A stretch of 20,373 bases of DNA from Pseudomonadota bacterium (GCA_021826485.1 JAKAZX010000020.1:1-20373); one strand, 5' to 3'. Counted from the stretch's first letter, positions 7,070 through 13,956 are shown. Numbers and translations are program-made. The notes: generated from the sequence alone by a model not told the origin.

Positions 7070-8587
7070 ATGGCGTTGCTGTTCGACGGCGCGGAATGGG
7101 ATTTTCAGACGCTCGATGCCATCCATCGCGCCTGCGAGGAGATCGCGGTCGGCGAGTTCGGGTTGCAGGTCTATCCGAACCAGATCGAGGTGATCACGTC
7201 CGAGCAGATGCTGGACGCCTATTCCTCCAACGGGCTGCCGCTGATGTACAGCCATTGGAGCTTCGGCAAGCGGTTCGCCCGTGACGAAGTGCTGTACCGC
7301 CAGGGCTATCAGGGCCTCGCCTATGAGATCGTCATCAACGCCTCGCCCTGCATCTCCTATATCATGGAGGAGAATACCGCGACCTTGCAGGCGCTGGTGA
7401 TCGCCCATGCCTGCTTCGGTCACAATCATTTCTTCCGCAACAACTACCTGTTCCGCCAGTGGACGGATGCCGAGGCGATCCTGGGCTATCTCGCATTCGC
7501 CAAGGCCTATGTCGCGGAATGCGAGGAGCGGCAGGGCCGCGCGGCGGTGGAGCGCATCCTGGACGCCGCCCACGCGCTCCGCCCGCAGGGCATCCACCGC
7601 TATCCGAAGCGCCGCTGGCGGCTGGCGGAGGAGACCGAGCGCGCCCGCGCCCGGCGCGAGCACGAGGAGACGAGTTACGACCCGCTGATGCGCACGGTGC
7701 CGAACTTCCGCACCGGCCAGGAACCGCCGGAAGCGCGCGAGCAGATGGAAACCGCGGTGCGCGCACGGCTGCGCCTGCCGGAGGAGAATCTGCTCTATTT
7801 CTGCGAGAAGCACTCGCCGAGGCTCGCCGGATGGGAGCGCGAGCTGATCCGCATCGTCCGCGTGCTGGCGCAGTATTTCTATCCGCAGGCGCAGACCAAG
7901 GTGGCGAACGAGGGATGCGCCACGTACTGCCATTACGAGATCATGACGCGCCTGCATGAGTCCGGGCGGATCAACGACGGCGCGCTGCTGGAATTCCTGC
8001 ACTCCCACAGCTCGGTGATCCTGCAGCCGGACCTGTCCGACCAGCGATTCTCCGGCTGGAATCCCTATGCATTGGGCTTTGCCATCATGCGCGACCTGGC
8101 GCGGGTGGCGCGCGAGCCGGATGAGGAGGATCGTGCCTGGTTCCCGAGCTTTGCCGGCAACGGCGATCCGTGGGGCGTGCTGCGCGACGTGTGGGCGAAC
8201 TATCGCGATGAAGGGCTGATCCGCCAGTTCCTCGGGCCGAAGGTGATGCGGGCGTTCCGCATGGTGCATCTGGCCGACCGTTCGGCCGATCCCGATTACC
8301 GCATCAACGATATCCATGACGAGGACGGCTACCGCCGCATCGCCTCGCTGCTCGCCGACCAGTACGAGCCGGCCAATCTGGCGCCGCTGATCGAGGCCGC
8401 CGACGTGGACCTGTTCGGCAGCCGCACGCTGAAGCTGGTGCACGATTCGCACCGCGGCGCGCGGCTGGAGGGCGAGCTTGCCAAGAAGACGCTGCAGCAC
8501 ATGCAGGTGCTGTGGGGATACCGCGTCTGCCTGCAGGAACGCGATGCCGAGACCGGGCGCGTGCTGACCGAATACGCCTCCGCCTGA
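7070..8587 (+). CDS. spoVR: SpoVR family protein (YcgB-like)
   Basis: This 505-aa protein is close in length to E. coli YcgB (about 510). Family landmarks are the N-terminal LFDGAEWDFQTLDAI block (about 4-18), YEIVINASPCISYIMEENT in the first quarter, GHNHFFRNNYLFRQW, and NEGCATYCHYEIM starting at residue 280. The name comes from a Bacillus spore-cortex mutant, but most carriers, including this lineage, do not sporulate, so the name says little about function. Several conserved His, Cys and Glu residues (GHNHFF, NEGCATYCHYE) could bind metal; that is inference. GGAGG at 7060-7064 fixes the ATG. It lies 21 nt after yeaH and completes the prkA-yeaH-spoVR operon, a recurrent set in proteobacteria. 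Confidence 0.94.
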   Translation: MALLFDGAEWDFQTLDAIHRACEEIAVGEFGLQVYPNQIEVITSEQMLDAYSSNGLPLMYSHWSFGKRFARDEVLYRQGYQGLAYEIVINASPCISYIMEENTATLQALVIAHACFGHNHFFRNNYLFRQWTDAEAILGYLAFAKAYVAECEERQGRAAVERILDAAHALRPQGIHRYPKRRWRLAEETERARARREHEETSYDPLMRTVPNFRTGQEPPEAREQMETAVRARLRLPEENLLYFCEKHSPRLAGWERELIRIVRVLAQYFYPQAQTKVANEGCATYCHYEIMTRLHESGRINDGALLEFLHSHSSVILQPDLSDQRFSGWNPYALGFAIMRDLARVAREPDEEDRAWFPSFAGNGDPWGVLRDVWANYRDEGLIRQFLGPKVMRAFRMVHLADRSADPDYRINDIHDEDGYRRIASLLADQYEPANLAPLIEAADVDLFGSRTLKLVHDSHRGARLEGELAKKTLQHMQVLWGYRVCLQERDAETGRVLTEYASA

Positions 8588-8595
8588 CCCTCGCG

Positions 8596-8625
8596 CGCGG
8601 GGCCGCTTCGGGCTAGCATCCCGCG
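8596..8625 (+). terminator. Possible hairpin after spoVR
   Basis: CGCGGG (8596-8601) pairs with CCCGCG (8620-8625), and an inner GCC/GGC pair (8602-8604 with 8611-8613) extends the stem around a GCTTCG loop, leaving an unpaired TAGCAT. It sits just after the spoVR stop. No T-run follows, so termination is uncertain and read-through into the amidohydrolase gene is possible. Confidence 0.3.
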
Positions 8626-8646
8626 ATGCTCCGGGGGGCGGCGGAC

Positions 8647-9525
8647 ATGGCGGCAGCGGATGCGCAGCATCGGGTGAAATGGTCGGCGGGAACCGAGGGC
8701 GCGACGCTGCCGGCTCCGCCGGGCGCCACCGACTGCCACCACCACATCTACGATGCGCGCTTCCCGGTGGCGCCGGGCGCGGTGCTCCGCTCGGGCGAGG
8801 CGACGGTCGCCGATTATCGCGCGTTGCAGGCGCGCATCGGCACCAGCCGCAACGTCGTGGTGCAGCCTTCCACCTACGGCGTGGACAATCGCTGCCTGCT
8901 GGAGGCGCTGGCGCAGTTCGGGGCGGCATCGCGCGGCGTCGCGGTGGTGAACACCGCCGTCACCGACGATGAACTGCATCGCCTGCATGGCGCGGGCGTG
9001 CGCGGCATCCGTTTCAACATGGTGCAGGCGGGGGCGACGACGCTCGACATGGTCGCCCCGCTCGCCGCGCGCATCGCGCCGCTCGGCTGGCACGTGCAGG
9101 TGCATGCGCTGGCCGCCATGATCGTCGCCAATGCCGATCTGTGGCGCGACCTGCCATGCCCGGTCGTGTTCGATCACCTCGGCCGGCCGCAGGCGCCGGT
9201 GCGCGACGGCGACCCGGTAGTGGCGCTGCTGTGTGATCTGGCGCGTGCCGGGCGCGCCTGGGTGAAGCTGTCGGGCGCGTATATGGGCAGCGCGTCCGGC
9301 CCGCCGATCTATGCCGACAGCAGCGCGGTCGCGCGCGCCTATGTCGCTGCCGCACCGCACCGCATGGTGTGGGGCAGCGACTGGCCGCATCCGACCGAGC
9401 CCGCGGACGGCAAGCCGGACGATGCGATCCTGTTCGACCTGCTCGCGGCCTGGGTGCCGGACGCCGCCCAGCGTCGCGCGATCCTGGTGACGAACCCGGC
9501 GCTGCTCTACGACTTTCCCGATTAG
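8647..9525 (+). CDS. Amidohydrolase 2 family metal-dependent hydrolase (2-pyrone-4,6-dicarboxylate lactonase-like)
   Basis: This 292-aa TIM-barrel hydrolase shows DCHHHIYD at 29-36 (H31 and H33 as the HxH metal ligands), HVQVHA and VFDHLGRP in the central strands, VKLSGAY, and WGSDWPHP near the end with D245 as the likely catalytic aspartate. This pattern matches the amidohydrolase 2 family that includes LigI-type lactonases and other small-acid hydrolases or decarboxylases. The true substrate is unknown, and no aromatic-degradation genes lie nearby. I chose ATG 8647 because GGGGGG at 8633-8638 lies eight bases before it; an in-frame ATG at 8626 has no ribosome site and would add seven residues. 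Its stop overlaps the stop of the creatininase-family gene on the other strand. Confidence 0.88.
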   Translation: MAAADAQHRVKWSAGTEGATLPAPPGATDCHHHIYDARFPVAPGAVLRSGEATVADYRALQARIGTSRNVVVQPSTYGVDNRCLLEALAQFGAASRGVAVVNTAVTDDELHRLHGAGVRGIRFNMVQAGATTLDMVAPLAARIAPLGWHVQVHALAAMIVANADLWRDLPCPVVFDHLGRPQAPVRDGDPVVALLCDLARAGRAWVKLSGAYMGSASGPPIYADSSAVARAYVAAAPHRMVWGSDWPHPTEPADGKPDDAILFDLLAAWVPDAAQRRAILVTNPALLYDFPD

Positions 9526-10343
9526 CGCGGGGCCGGCGCGGCGCCGTCATCGGCGGGCGCGTCGCGCAGCCAGGTGTCCACATCGAAGCGCCGCACCTGC
9601 TCCAGCAGATCGGCGAGTCGCGCGGCGGCATGTTCCAGCACCCGCTCCCCCAGTTCGGCGGTGGCGCTGCTGGCGTCGCCGAGCGCGCCGGCCGGGTGCA
9701 GGTCCTGCGTCTCCCACCCGAAGCCCACCGGCCCCTGCGGCCTGAGCGCCGGGAACGCCGCTTCCCGATCGAGCCAGGCGCTGCGGAAATTCCGCGCCCG
9801 CCGCATGTCCACCCGCTCCGGCTGAAGGCGCAGCATCAGCGAGGTTTCCGTCAGCCCGCCATGCAGGCCGCCCGGATCGTCCAGCCCCGCCGGCTTGCCC
9901 AGGCGCGACCATGTGCAACTGACCGCGAACAGCCGCGCCCGGCCGCGCAGGCGCACGCAGACCATGTCGGCGATCTGCGGCTGGCCGCCGTGGCTGTTCA
10001 GGATCACCAGCCGCCGCACCCCGGCGCGCGCGACGCTCTCGCCGATCTCGGTCCACAGCGCCAGCAGCGTCTCGACCGAGGCGGTGAGCGTGCCGGGGAA
10101 GCGGATATGCTCGACCGACAGCCCCACCGCCTGCGTCGGCAGCACCAGCACCGGCGCGTCCGCGGGCAGCTTCTCCAGCGTGCGGGCGACGATGCCCTGG
10201 TTGATCGCGGTATCCACCGCGACCGGCAGATGCGGCCCGTGCTGCTCGATCGCGGCGACCGGCAGCACCGCGACCGTGTCGGGCGGCAGCGTGCGGAACT
10301 CCGGCCAGGACAGGTCCTGCCAGAAGCGGGACGACGGCGGCAT
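9522..10343 (-). CDS. Creatininase family protein (creatinine amidohydrolase-like)
   Basis: This 273-aa metal-dependent amidohydrolase of the creatininase superfamily shows ligand-type residues in the expected order: E33, H35 and D44 in AIEQHGPHLPVAVDT, H118 in NSHGGQ, and E166 in HGGLTETS. The more usual motif is N-G-H-G-G-N, so NSHGGQ is a mild variant. Family members hydrolyse cyclic amides such as creatinine or act in cofactor and peptide maturation, so the substrate is open. The frame stays open 113 codons upstream to 10682, but that part runs antisense through the FAS1 lipoprotein gene. The ATG at 10343, with GAGGTG four bases upstream, gives a family-typical N-terminus. It is divergent from the lipoprotein gene (151-nt gap) and overlaps the amidohydrolase gene by four bases tail to tail. 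Confidence 0.9.
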   Translation of the reverse strand: MPPSSRFWQDLSWPEFRTLPPDTVAVLPVAAIEQHGPHLPVAVDTAINQGIVARTLEKLPADAPVLVLPTQAVGLSVEHIRFPGTLTASVETLLALWTEIGESVARAGVRRLVILNSHGGQPQIADMVCVRLRGRARLFAVSCTWSRLGKPAGLDDPGGLHGGLTETSLMLRLQPERVDMRRARNFRSAWLDREAAFPALRPQGPVGFGWETQDLHPAGALGDASSATAELGERVLEHAAARLADLLEQVRRFDVDTWLRDAPADDGAAPAPR

Positions 10344-10494
10344 CGGGCACCTCGCGGCGTTTGGCCGCAGTATGCGCCGGACGGCGGGGCGGAGAAAATT
10401 TGCCGGCCGCCTGCATCCGCCGCGGCGCGCCGCCGGTAATCGCTTCGCAAGGGGCGCACGGTGCGGCCCCTCGGTTCCGAGAGGGAAACGCGAA

Positions 10495-11103
10495 ATGAAG
10501 CTGCAAAGCATTGTTCCGGCGGCCGGCGCCCTGCTGCTGCTGGCGGCGTGCAGCCAGGGGATGGCCGGCTCGATGGCCGATTCCGGGCAGCCGATGACGA
10601 TGGCGATGGCCGATACCGCGCCGGTGACGGTCGGCGGGCAGGCGATGTACGCCAACAAGGACATCGTCTCCAACGCCGTCAACTCGGCCGATCACACGAC
10701 GCTGGTGGCCGCGGTGAAGGCGGCCGGGCTGGTCAGCACCTTGCAGGGTCCCGGCCCGTTCACCGTGTTCGCGCCGACCAACGAGGCGTTCAGCGCGCTG
10801 CCGGCAGGCACCGTGCAGACGCTGCTGAAGCCGGAGAACAAGGCGACGCTGACCAAGGTGCTGACCTATCACGTCGTGCCCGGCAAGTACGACTATGCCG
10901 ATCTACAGAAGCTGATCATGGCCGGCGGCGGCAAGGCGACGCTGAAGACGGTGGAAGGCGCGCCGCTGACGCTGATGATGAACGGTGCGCACAACATCAC
11001 CGTCACCGACGTGAAGGGCGACACCGCGCAGATCACCACCTACGACGTGAACCAGTCGAACGGCGTGATCCAGGTGATCGACAAGGTGCTGCTGCCCGGC
11101 TGA
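10495..11103 (+). CDS. FAS1 (fasciclin) domain lipoprotein
   Basis: The 202-aa product is predicted to be exported and lipid-anchored: a short basic start, a hydrophobic stretch and the lipobox L16-A17-A18-C19. A Met-rich, low-complexity linker follows (Met at 23, 27, 34, 36, 38 and 51), then one FAS1 domain from about 48 to 202. FTVFAPTNEAF is its H1 motif and GVIQVIDKVLLP, at the very C-terminus, its H2 motif. FAS1 domains serve adhesion or protein contact in the envelope; the ligand is unknown. In-frame open sequence continues upstream to 9895, but only the ATG at 10495 gives a signal peptide. It stands alone on its strand, divergent from the creatininase-family gene and convergent with thiE. 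Confidence 0.93.
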   Translation: MKLQSIVPAAGALLLLAACSQGMAGSMADSGQPMTMAMADTAPVTVGGQAMYANKDIVSNAVNSADHTTLVAAVKAAGLVSTLQGPGPFTVFAPTNEAFSALPAGTVQTLLKPENKATLTKVLTYHVVPGKYDYADLQKLIMAGGGKATLKTVEGAPLTLMMNGAHNITVTDVKGDTAQITTYDVNQSNGVIQVIDKVLLPG

Positions 11104-11130
11104 CGCTCCTCCCCAGCCCGGACAGGCGCG

Positions 11131-11161
11131 GCGCGCAGGCGGGTTCACCCCGCCTGCGCGC
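11131..11161. terminator. Bidirectional hairpin between the FAS1 gene and thiE
   Basis: The 13-base arm at 11131-11143 is perfectly complementary to 11149-11161 around a 5-nt loop, TTCAC. The thiE stop codon (TCA on the plus strand, 11145-11147) lies inside the loop, so the hairpin also covers the last codons of thiE. It lies 27 nt after the FAS1 stop and suits both convergent transcripts. No T-run follows on either strand, which weakens the intrinsic-terminator reading, but this is the longest perfect stem I found in the window. Confidence 0.6.
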
Positions 11162-11792
11162 TGGCGATCGCCGCATTCATCGCGCGCACGCCGGCGGCCG
11201 GACCGTCGGGGTGCGACCAGACCGCGCCGACCACGGCCAGGAAGTCAGCGCCGGCGCGCACCAGCTCTCCGCAATTCGCCGCGCTGATGCCGCCGATCGC
11301 GACCGCGGGCAGTTCCATCAGCTCCGACCACCAGCGCAGGATGTCCGGATCGGCGCGCGTCGGTGCATCCTTCGTAAGCGTCGGGAAGAAGGCGCCGAAC
11401 GCGACATAGTCGGCCCCTGCCTCGCCGGCGGCGAAGGCCAGGTCGCGGCTGGCATGGCAGGTCACGCCGAGCATCCGCTCACCGAGCAGCGCGCGCGCCG
11501 CTTTGGCCGGCATGTCGGTCTGGCCGACATGCGCGCCGTCACAGCCATGCGCCACCGCCAGATCGGGCCGGTCGTTCATCAGGAACGCGACGCCGCGCGA
11601 CTGCGCGACCGGACGCAGCGCGTCGATCGCGCGGCGCAGCGCGTCGTCCGCCGCGTCCTTCAGCCGCAACTGCACGGCCGCGACATCGCCGGCATCCAGC
11701 GCCGCGGCGAGCACGTCGCGGAACGCGGCGGGGTCGAGCGCGGGCGGCGTGACCAGGTACAGCCGGCAGCCCGTGGGGGCGCCCGCCGTCAC
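11145..11792 (-). CDS. thiE: Thiamine phosphate synthase
   Basis: ThiE couples HMP-pyrophosphate with the thiazole phosphate to give thiamine phosphate, in the cytosol. The 215-aa protein is TIM-barrel length for the family and shows VQLRLKDA at 40-47, MNDRPDLA at 72-79 (N73 and D74 near the pyrophosphate and Mg), CDGAHVGQTDMP at 84-95, FGAFFPTLTK at 132-141 and IGGIS at 166-170. GVTCHAS at 109-115 takes the place of the usual G-x-S-x-H segment, a small deviation. The GTG start overlaps the aldolase stop by four bases (GTGA), so translation is probably coupled to fba. The rest of the thiamine pathway is not here. Confidence 0.9.
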   Translation of the reverse strand: MTAGAPTGCRLYLVTPPALDPAAFRDVLAAALDAGDVAAVQLRLKDAADDALRRAIDALRPVAQSRGVAFLMNDRPDLAVAHGCDGAHVGQTDMPAKAARALLGERMLGVTCHASRDLAFAAGEAGADYVAFGAFFPTLTKDAPTRADPDILRWWSELMELPAVAIGGISAANCGELVRAGADFLAVVGAVWSHPDGPAAGVRAMNAAIASAQAG

Positions 11793-12730
11793 CCCTCGCG
11801 CTCGCCGTTGCGCTCGCCCTTGTAGATGTCGATGATCCGCCCGAGCATCGTCATCGCTTCCTCGCGCGGGCGCTGGAAGGTGTTGCGGCCGATGATGCTG
11901 CCGTTGGCGCCGCCGTCGCGCAGGCCGCGCACCTCCTCGTAGATCGCCTCCACGCTGTCCTTCGCCTCGCCGCCGGAGAACACCACGATGCGCCGGCCGT
12001 TGAAGCAGGCCTGCACGACATGGGCGACCCGCGCTTGCAGCGTCGCGATGTCGATGCGCTGCGCCTCGTAGACCTTCTTCGCCGCCGGCAGGCTGACCAC
12101 GGCGGTCGGCGGCTTGACCTTGATGATGTGGGCGCCGAGCAGGGCGGCCATGTGCGCGGCATAGGCGCAGATATCCACCGCCGTCTCGGCCGCCTTGTCC
12201 AGCTCCGGCCCGCGCGGGTAGCTCCAGACCACCACGGCGAGGCCGGCGCTTTTCGCTTCCTCGGCCAGTTCGCGCAGTTCCTCCATCTGCTCGAAGGCGT
12301 ATTCGCTGCCCGGATAGATGGTGAAGCCGATCGCGGCACAGCCCAGGCGCAGCGCATCGGCGACCGAGCCGGTGACGGCCTGGTCCTTGGTCGTCGCCAG
12401 GCTGTTGCTGCTGTTCAGCTTCAGGATGGTCGGGATCTGGCCGGCGAAGCTGTCGGCCCCGGCCTCGATCATGCCGAGCGGCGCGGCATAGGCGCTCAGC
12501 CCGGCGTCGATCGCGAGCTGGAAGTGGTAGTGCGGGTCATAGGCGGGCGGGTTGGGCGCGAAGCTGCGGGCGGGGCCGTGCTCGAACCCCTGGTCCACCG
12601 GCAGGATCACCAGCTTGCCGGTGCCGCCGAGCTTGCCGTGGCCCAGGATGCGGGCGAGGTTGCCCTTGGTGCCCGGATTGTCGCTCTCGTAATTGTCCAG
12701 AATGCGTTTGACGCGCTGGGTGATGCGCAT
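11789..12730 (-). CDS. fbaB: Class I fructose-bisphosphate aldolase (FbaB/DhnA type)
   Basis: This 313-aa aldolase cleaves fructose 1,6-bisphosphate to DHAP and glyceraldehyde 3-phosphate through a lysine Schiff base. The archaeal/FbaB type is indicated by VILPVDQGFEHGP at 41-53, GFTIYPGSEY at 135-144, VVVWSYPRGP at 166-175, HIIKVKPP at 201-208 (Schiff-base lysine probably K204 or K206) and VVFSGGEA, which should bind phosphate. It is shorter than E. coli FbaB (about 350). GGAGAG at 12735-12740 supports the ATG. It overlaps thiE by four bases and follows a small unknown gene by 67 nt. Aldolase activity is well supported; related DhnA-type enzymes with other sugar-phosphate substrates share the fold. 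Confidence 0.92.
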   Translation of the reverse strand: MRITQRVKRILDNYESDNPGTKGNLARILGHGKLGGTGKLVILPVDQGFEHGPARSFAPNPPAYDPHYHFQLAIDAGLSAYAAPLGMIEAGADSFAGQIPTILKLNSSNSLATTKDQAVTGSVADALRLGCAAIGFTIYPGSEYAFEQMEELRELAEEAKSAGLAVVVWSYPRGPELDKAAETAVDICAYAAHMAALLGAHIIKVKPPTAVVSLPAAKKVYEAQRIDIATLQARVAHVVQACFNGRRIVVFSGGEAKDSVEAIYEEVRGLRDGGANGSIIGRNTFQRPREEAMTMLGRIIDIYKGERNGEREG

Positions 12731-12797
12731 GTGGCTCTCCGTGGCCGTCGGTGGGGGCGTTCCTGCCCGCCGCTCCTAGCCCAGCGCGGCGCGGGTG

Positions 12798-13190
12798 TCA
12801 TCCGACCAGCCAGCCCGCCAGCCGCCGTCGCGCGCCTGTGTCCGCAAGGTCGAGCGCCGGCGGGGCGGCCGGCAGGACCTGCGCGCCGAGCGTCGCGGCG
12901 GCGCCGGCGACGGCGGCGAAGCCGGGGCAGTCCCCGTCCAGCACCAGCAGGCGCTGCCCGCCGCGCAGCGCCGCCATCGCGTGGCCGGGGGCGGCGGCGC
13001 AGTCCAGCACGTCGCGGGCGGCGGCCGCCGGATGGACGGCGCGGGCGGCGGCCACCAGCTCCCGCCACCACAGCACCCCGGCATAGCCGGCCGCGCCCCG
13101 CGCGCTGAGCAGGGTGACGGCCCGGCCCGGCCGCAGCGCGGCCAGCGCGTCCGGCAGTCCATGCACGATTACGGCGGGCGCAAGAATCAT
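12798..13190 (-). CDS. Small uncharacterised protein upstream of the aldolase gene
   Basis: I do not recognise a family in this 130-aa protein. It begins MILAPAVIVHG, and the pattern of hydrophobic strands and Ala-rich helices (VLWWRELVAAARAVHP, about 40-55; RLLVLDGDCPGF, about 79-90) suggests a small alpha/beta fold with no signal peptide or membrane helix. A cysteine occurs in DVLDCAAAPGH. The start is supported by AAGGGG at 13196-13201, five bases upstream; in-frame open sequence reaches 13499, but that part is antisense to zapA and the small gene before it. It precedes the aldolase gene on the same strand by 67 nt and diverges from the zapA run. It is coding by start and composition; function unknown. 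Confidence 0.72.
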   Translation of the reverse strand: MILAPAVIVHGLPDALAALRPGRAVTLLSARGAAGYAGVLWWRELVAAARAVHPAAAARDVLDCAAAPGHAMAALRGGQRLLVLDGDCPGFAAVAGAAATLGAQVLPAAPPALDLADTGARRRLAGWLVG

Positions 13191-13206
13191 GACAGCCCCT
13201 TGATAC

Positions 13207-13235
13207 TTGACCGCGCCCGGCGCCGCTGGTTGAAA
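13207..13235 (+). promoter_or_regulatory. Candidate promoter for the small gene-zapA run
   Basis: TTGACC at 13207-13212 is a fair -35 box. After a 17-nt spacer comes TTGAAA at 13230-13235, a poor -10 box (three of six consensus bases). It lies in the 77-nt divergent gap, 32 nt before the TTG start at 13268. Confidence 0.3.
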
Positions 13236-13257
13236 CTCGCTGTCGATTGCTTGGGCC

Positions 13258-13263
13258 GGAGGG
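13258..13263 (+). promoter_or_regulatory. Ribosome binding site that sets a TTG start
   Basis: GGAGGG lies four bases before the TTG at 13268, favouring that codon over the in-frame TTG at 13247, which has no such site. Confidence 0.6.
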
Positions 13264-13267
13264 ACGC

Positions 13268-13456
13268 TTGGCCGATCATGAGGAGCCGGCCGCGGCCGCT
13301 CAGCGGCTGGAGCAGGCGCTGGAGCGGATCGCCCGCGCGGCCCGCGCGCCGCAGCCGCCGGCCGCGCCGGCGGTGGACACCGCCCCGGTCGCCGCCCGGC
13401 TGGACGGGCTGATCGCCGAACTGCGCGCCGCCCTTGCCGGCAAGCAGGGCGGCTGA
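13268..13456 (+). CDS. Small Ala-rich, coiled-coil-like protein before zapA
   Basis: The 62-aa product reads as two amphipathic Ala/Leu/Arg/Glu-rich helices (AAAAQRLEQALERIARAARA and VAARLDGLIAELRAALA) joined by a Pro-Ala linker. Leucine and isoleucine fall at heptad-like spacing, so a short coiled coil is likely. I do not recognise a named family. The start is a TTG with a strong ribosome site, the same uncommon start as zapA 17 nt downstream, so the two genes are probably translated from one message. A role beside ZapA in division is inference from position only. Confidence 0.68.
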   Translation: MADHEEPAAAAQRLEQALERIARAARAPQPPAAPAVDTAPVAARLDGLIAELRAALAGKQGG

Positions 13457-13460
13457 CCGA

Positions 13461-13466
13461 GAGGAG
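13461..13466 (+). promoter_or_regulatory. Ribosome binding site of zapA (TTG start)
   Basis: GAGGAG lies seven bases before the TTG at 13474, which begins MAQVTVKINGY, the expected ZapA N-terminus. This supports a TTG start. Confidence 0.7.
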
Positions 13467-13473
13467 TGGTCGC

Positions 13474-13809
13474 TTGGCCCAGGTTACCGTGAAGATCAAC
13501 GGCTACGCCTACACCGTCGGTTGCGAGGACGGGCAGGAACGCCACCTCCAGGCGATGGCCGGCCAGGTCGAGAAGCGGGTGGACAGCATCAAGGCGCTCG
13601 GCGGCAACAGCGGCGAGGCGCGGCTGCTGGTGCTGGCGGCCCTGCTGATGGCCGACGAGATCCACGACCTGCGCATCGAGACCGAGGCCGCCCGCCATGC
13701 CCCGCCGCCCGCCGCCGGGGCGCCGCCGGCCAACCCCGAGCTGCAACGCACCCTCGGCCGCCTCGCCCTGCGCGCGGAGGAGATTGCGGCGGAGCTGGAG
13801 CGGCCCTAG
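13474..13809 (+). CDS. zapA: Cell division protein ZapA
   Basis: ZapA bundles FtsZ protofilaments at the division ring in the cytosol. The 111-aa product matches the family length (E. coli 109). It shows the N-terminal globular part MAQVTVKINGYAYTVGCEDG (1-20), then HLQAMAGQVEKRVDSIK (about 25-41), and LLVLAALLMADEIHDLR leading into a helical C-terminus (about 50-111) expected to form the coiled-coil dimer. A Pro-rich stretch (about 75-87) interrupts the coil. The gene starts with TTG. The 6S RNA candidate and 5-formyl-THF cyclo-ligase follow, the arrangement widespread in proteobacteria, which supports both identities. Confidence 0.93.
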   Translation: MAQVTVKINGYAYTVGCEDGQERHLQAMAGQVEKRVDSIKALGGNSGEARLLVLAALLMADEIHDLRIETEAARHAPPPAAGAPPANPELQRTLGRLALRAEEIAAELERP

Positions 13810-13814
13810 ATACG

Positions 13815-13956
13815 CAGGGCGGGGCTGCCCGGCGCGTCAGGCAATCCACCCCCGGGGCCGATAGCAACTCTCCTGGGAGCTGGCTCTGTCGTGATCGTGG
13901 TCACGGTATCTGGCGCCCACCTGCGCAAGCAGGCTCTGGGAGGGTGAAAACGCCAA
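13815..13956 (+). ncRNA. ssrS: 6S RNA candidate
   Basis: The 152-nt gap between zapA and 5-formyl-THF cyclo-ligase is the usual place for ssrS in proteobacteria, and it can fold as a rod. CACCCCC at 13847-13853 pairs with GGGAGGGTG at 13938-13946 with small irregularities, and GGGGCC (13854-13859) pairs with GGCTCT (13932-13937). The apical hairpin is CGTGA/TCACG (13890-13894 and 13901-13905), and a CCTGC-GCAA-GCAGG hairpin (13920-13933) lies on the 3' side. Unpaired GATAGCAACTCTCCTGGGA (from 13860) would be the 5' side of the central bubble. 6S RNA mimics open promoter DNA and binds sigma70-RNA polymerase. The ends are estimates, and the 3' hairpin competes with the closing stem for two bases. 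Confidence 0.72.

Noticed and set aside
3752..8929. A 5.2-kb stop-free frame on the minus strand (about 1725 codons) antisense to prkA, yeaH and spoVR
   Set aside because: It mirrors three well-supported genes on the plus strand. Stop-free antisense frames are expected in GC-rich coding DNA because the third-position bias removes TTA, CTA and TCA from that register. The translation is rich in Arg, His, Ala and Gln with no recognisable domain.
10344..10682. N-terminal extension of the creatininase-family gene
   Set aside because: It runs antisense through the FAS1 lipoprotein start. The ATG at 10343 has a ribosome site and yields the expected protein.
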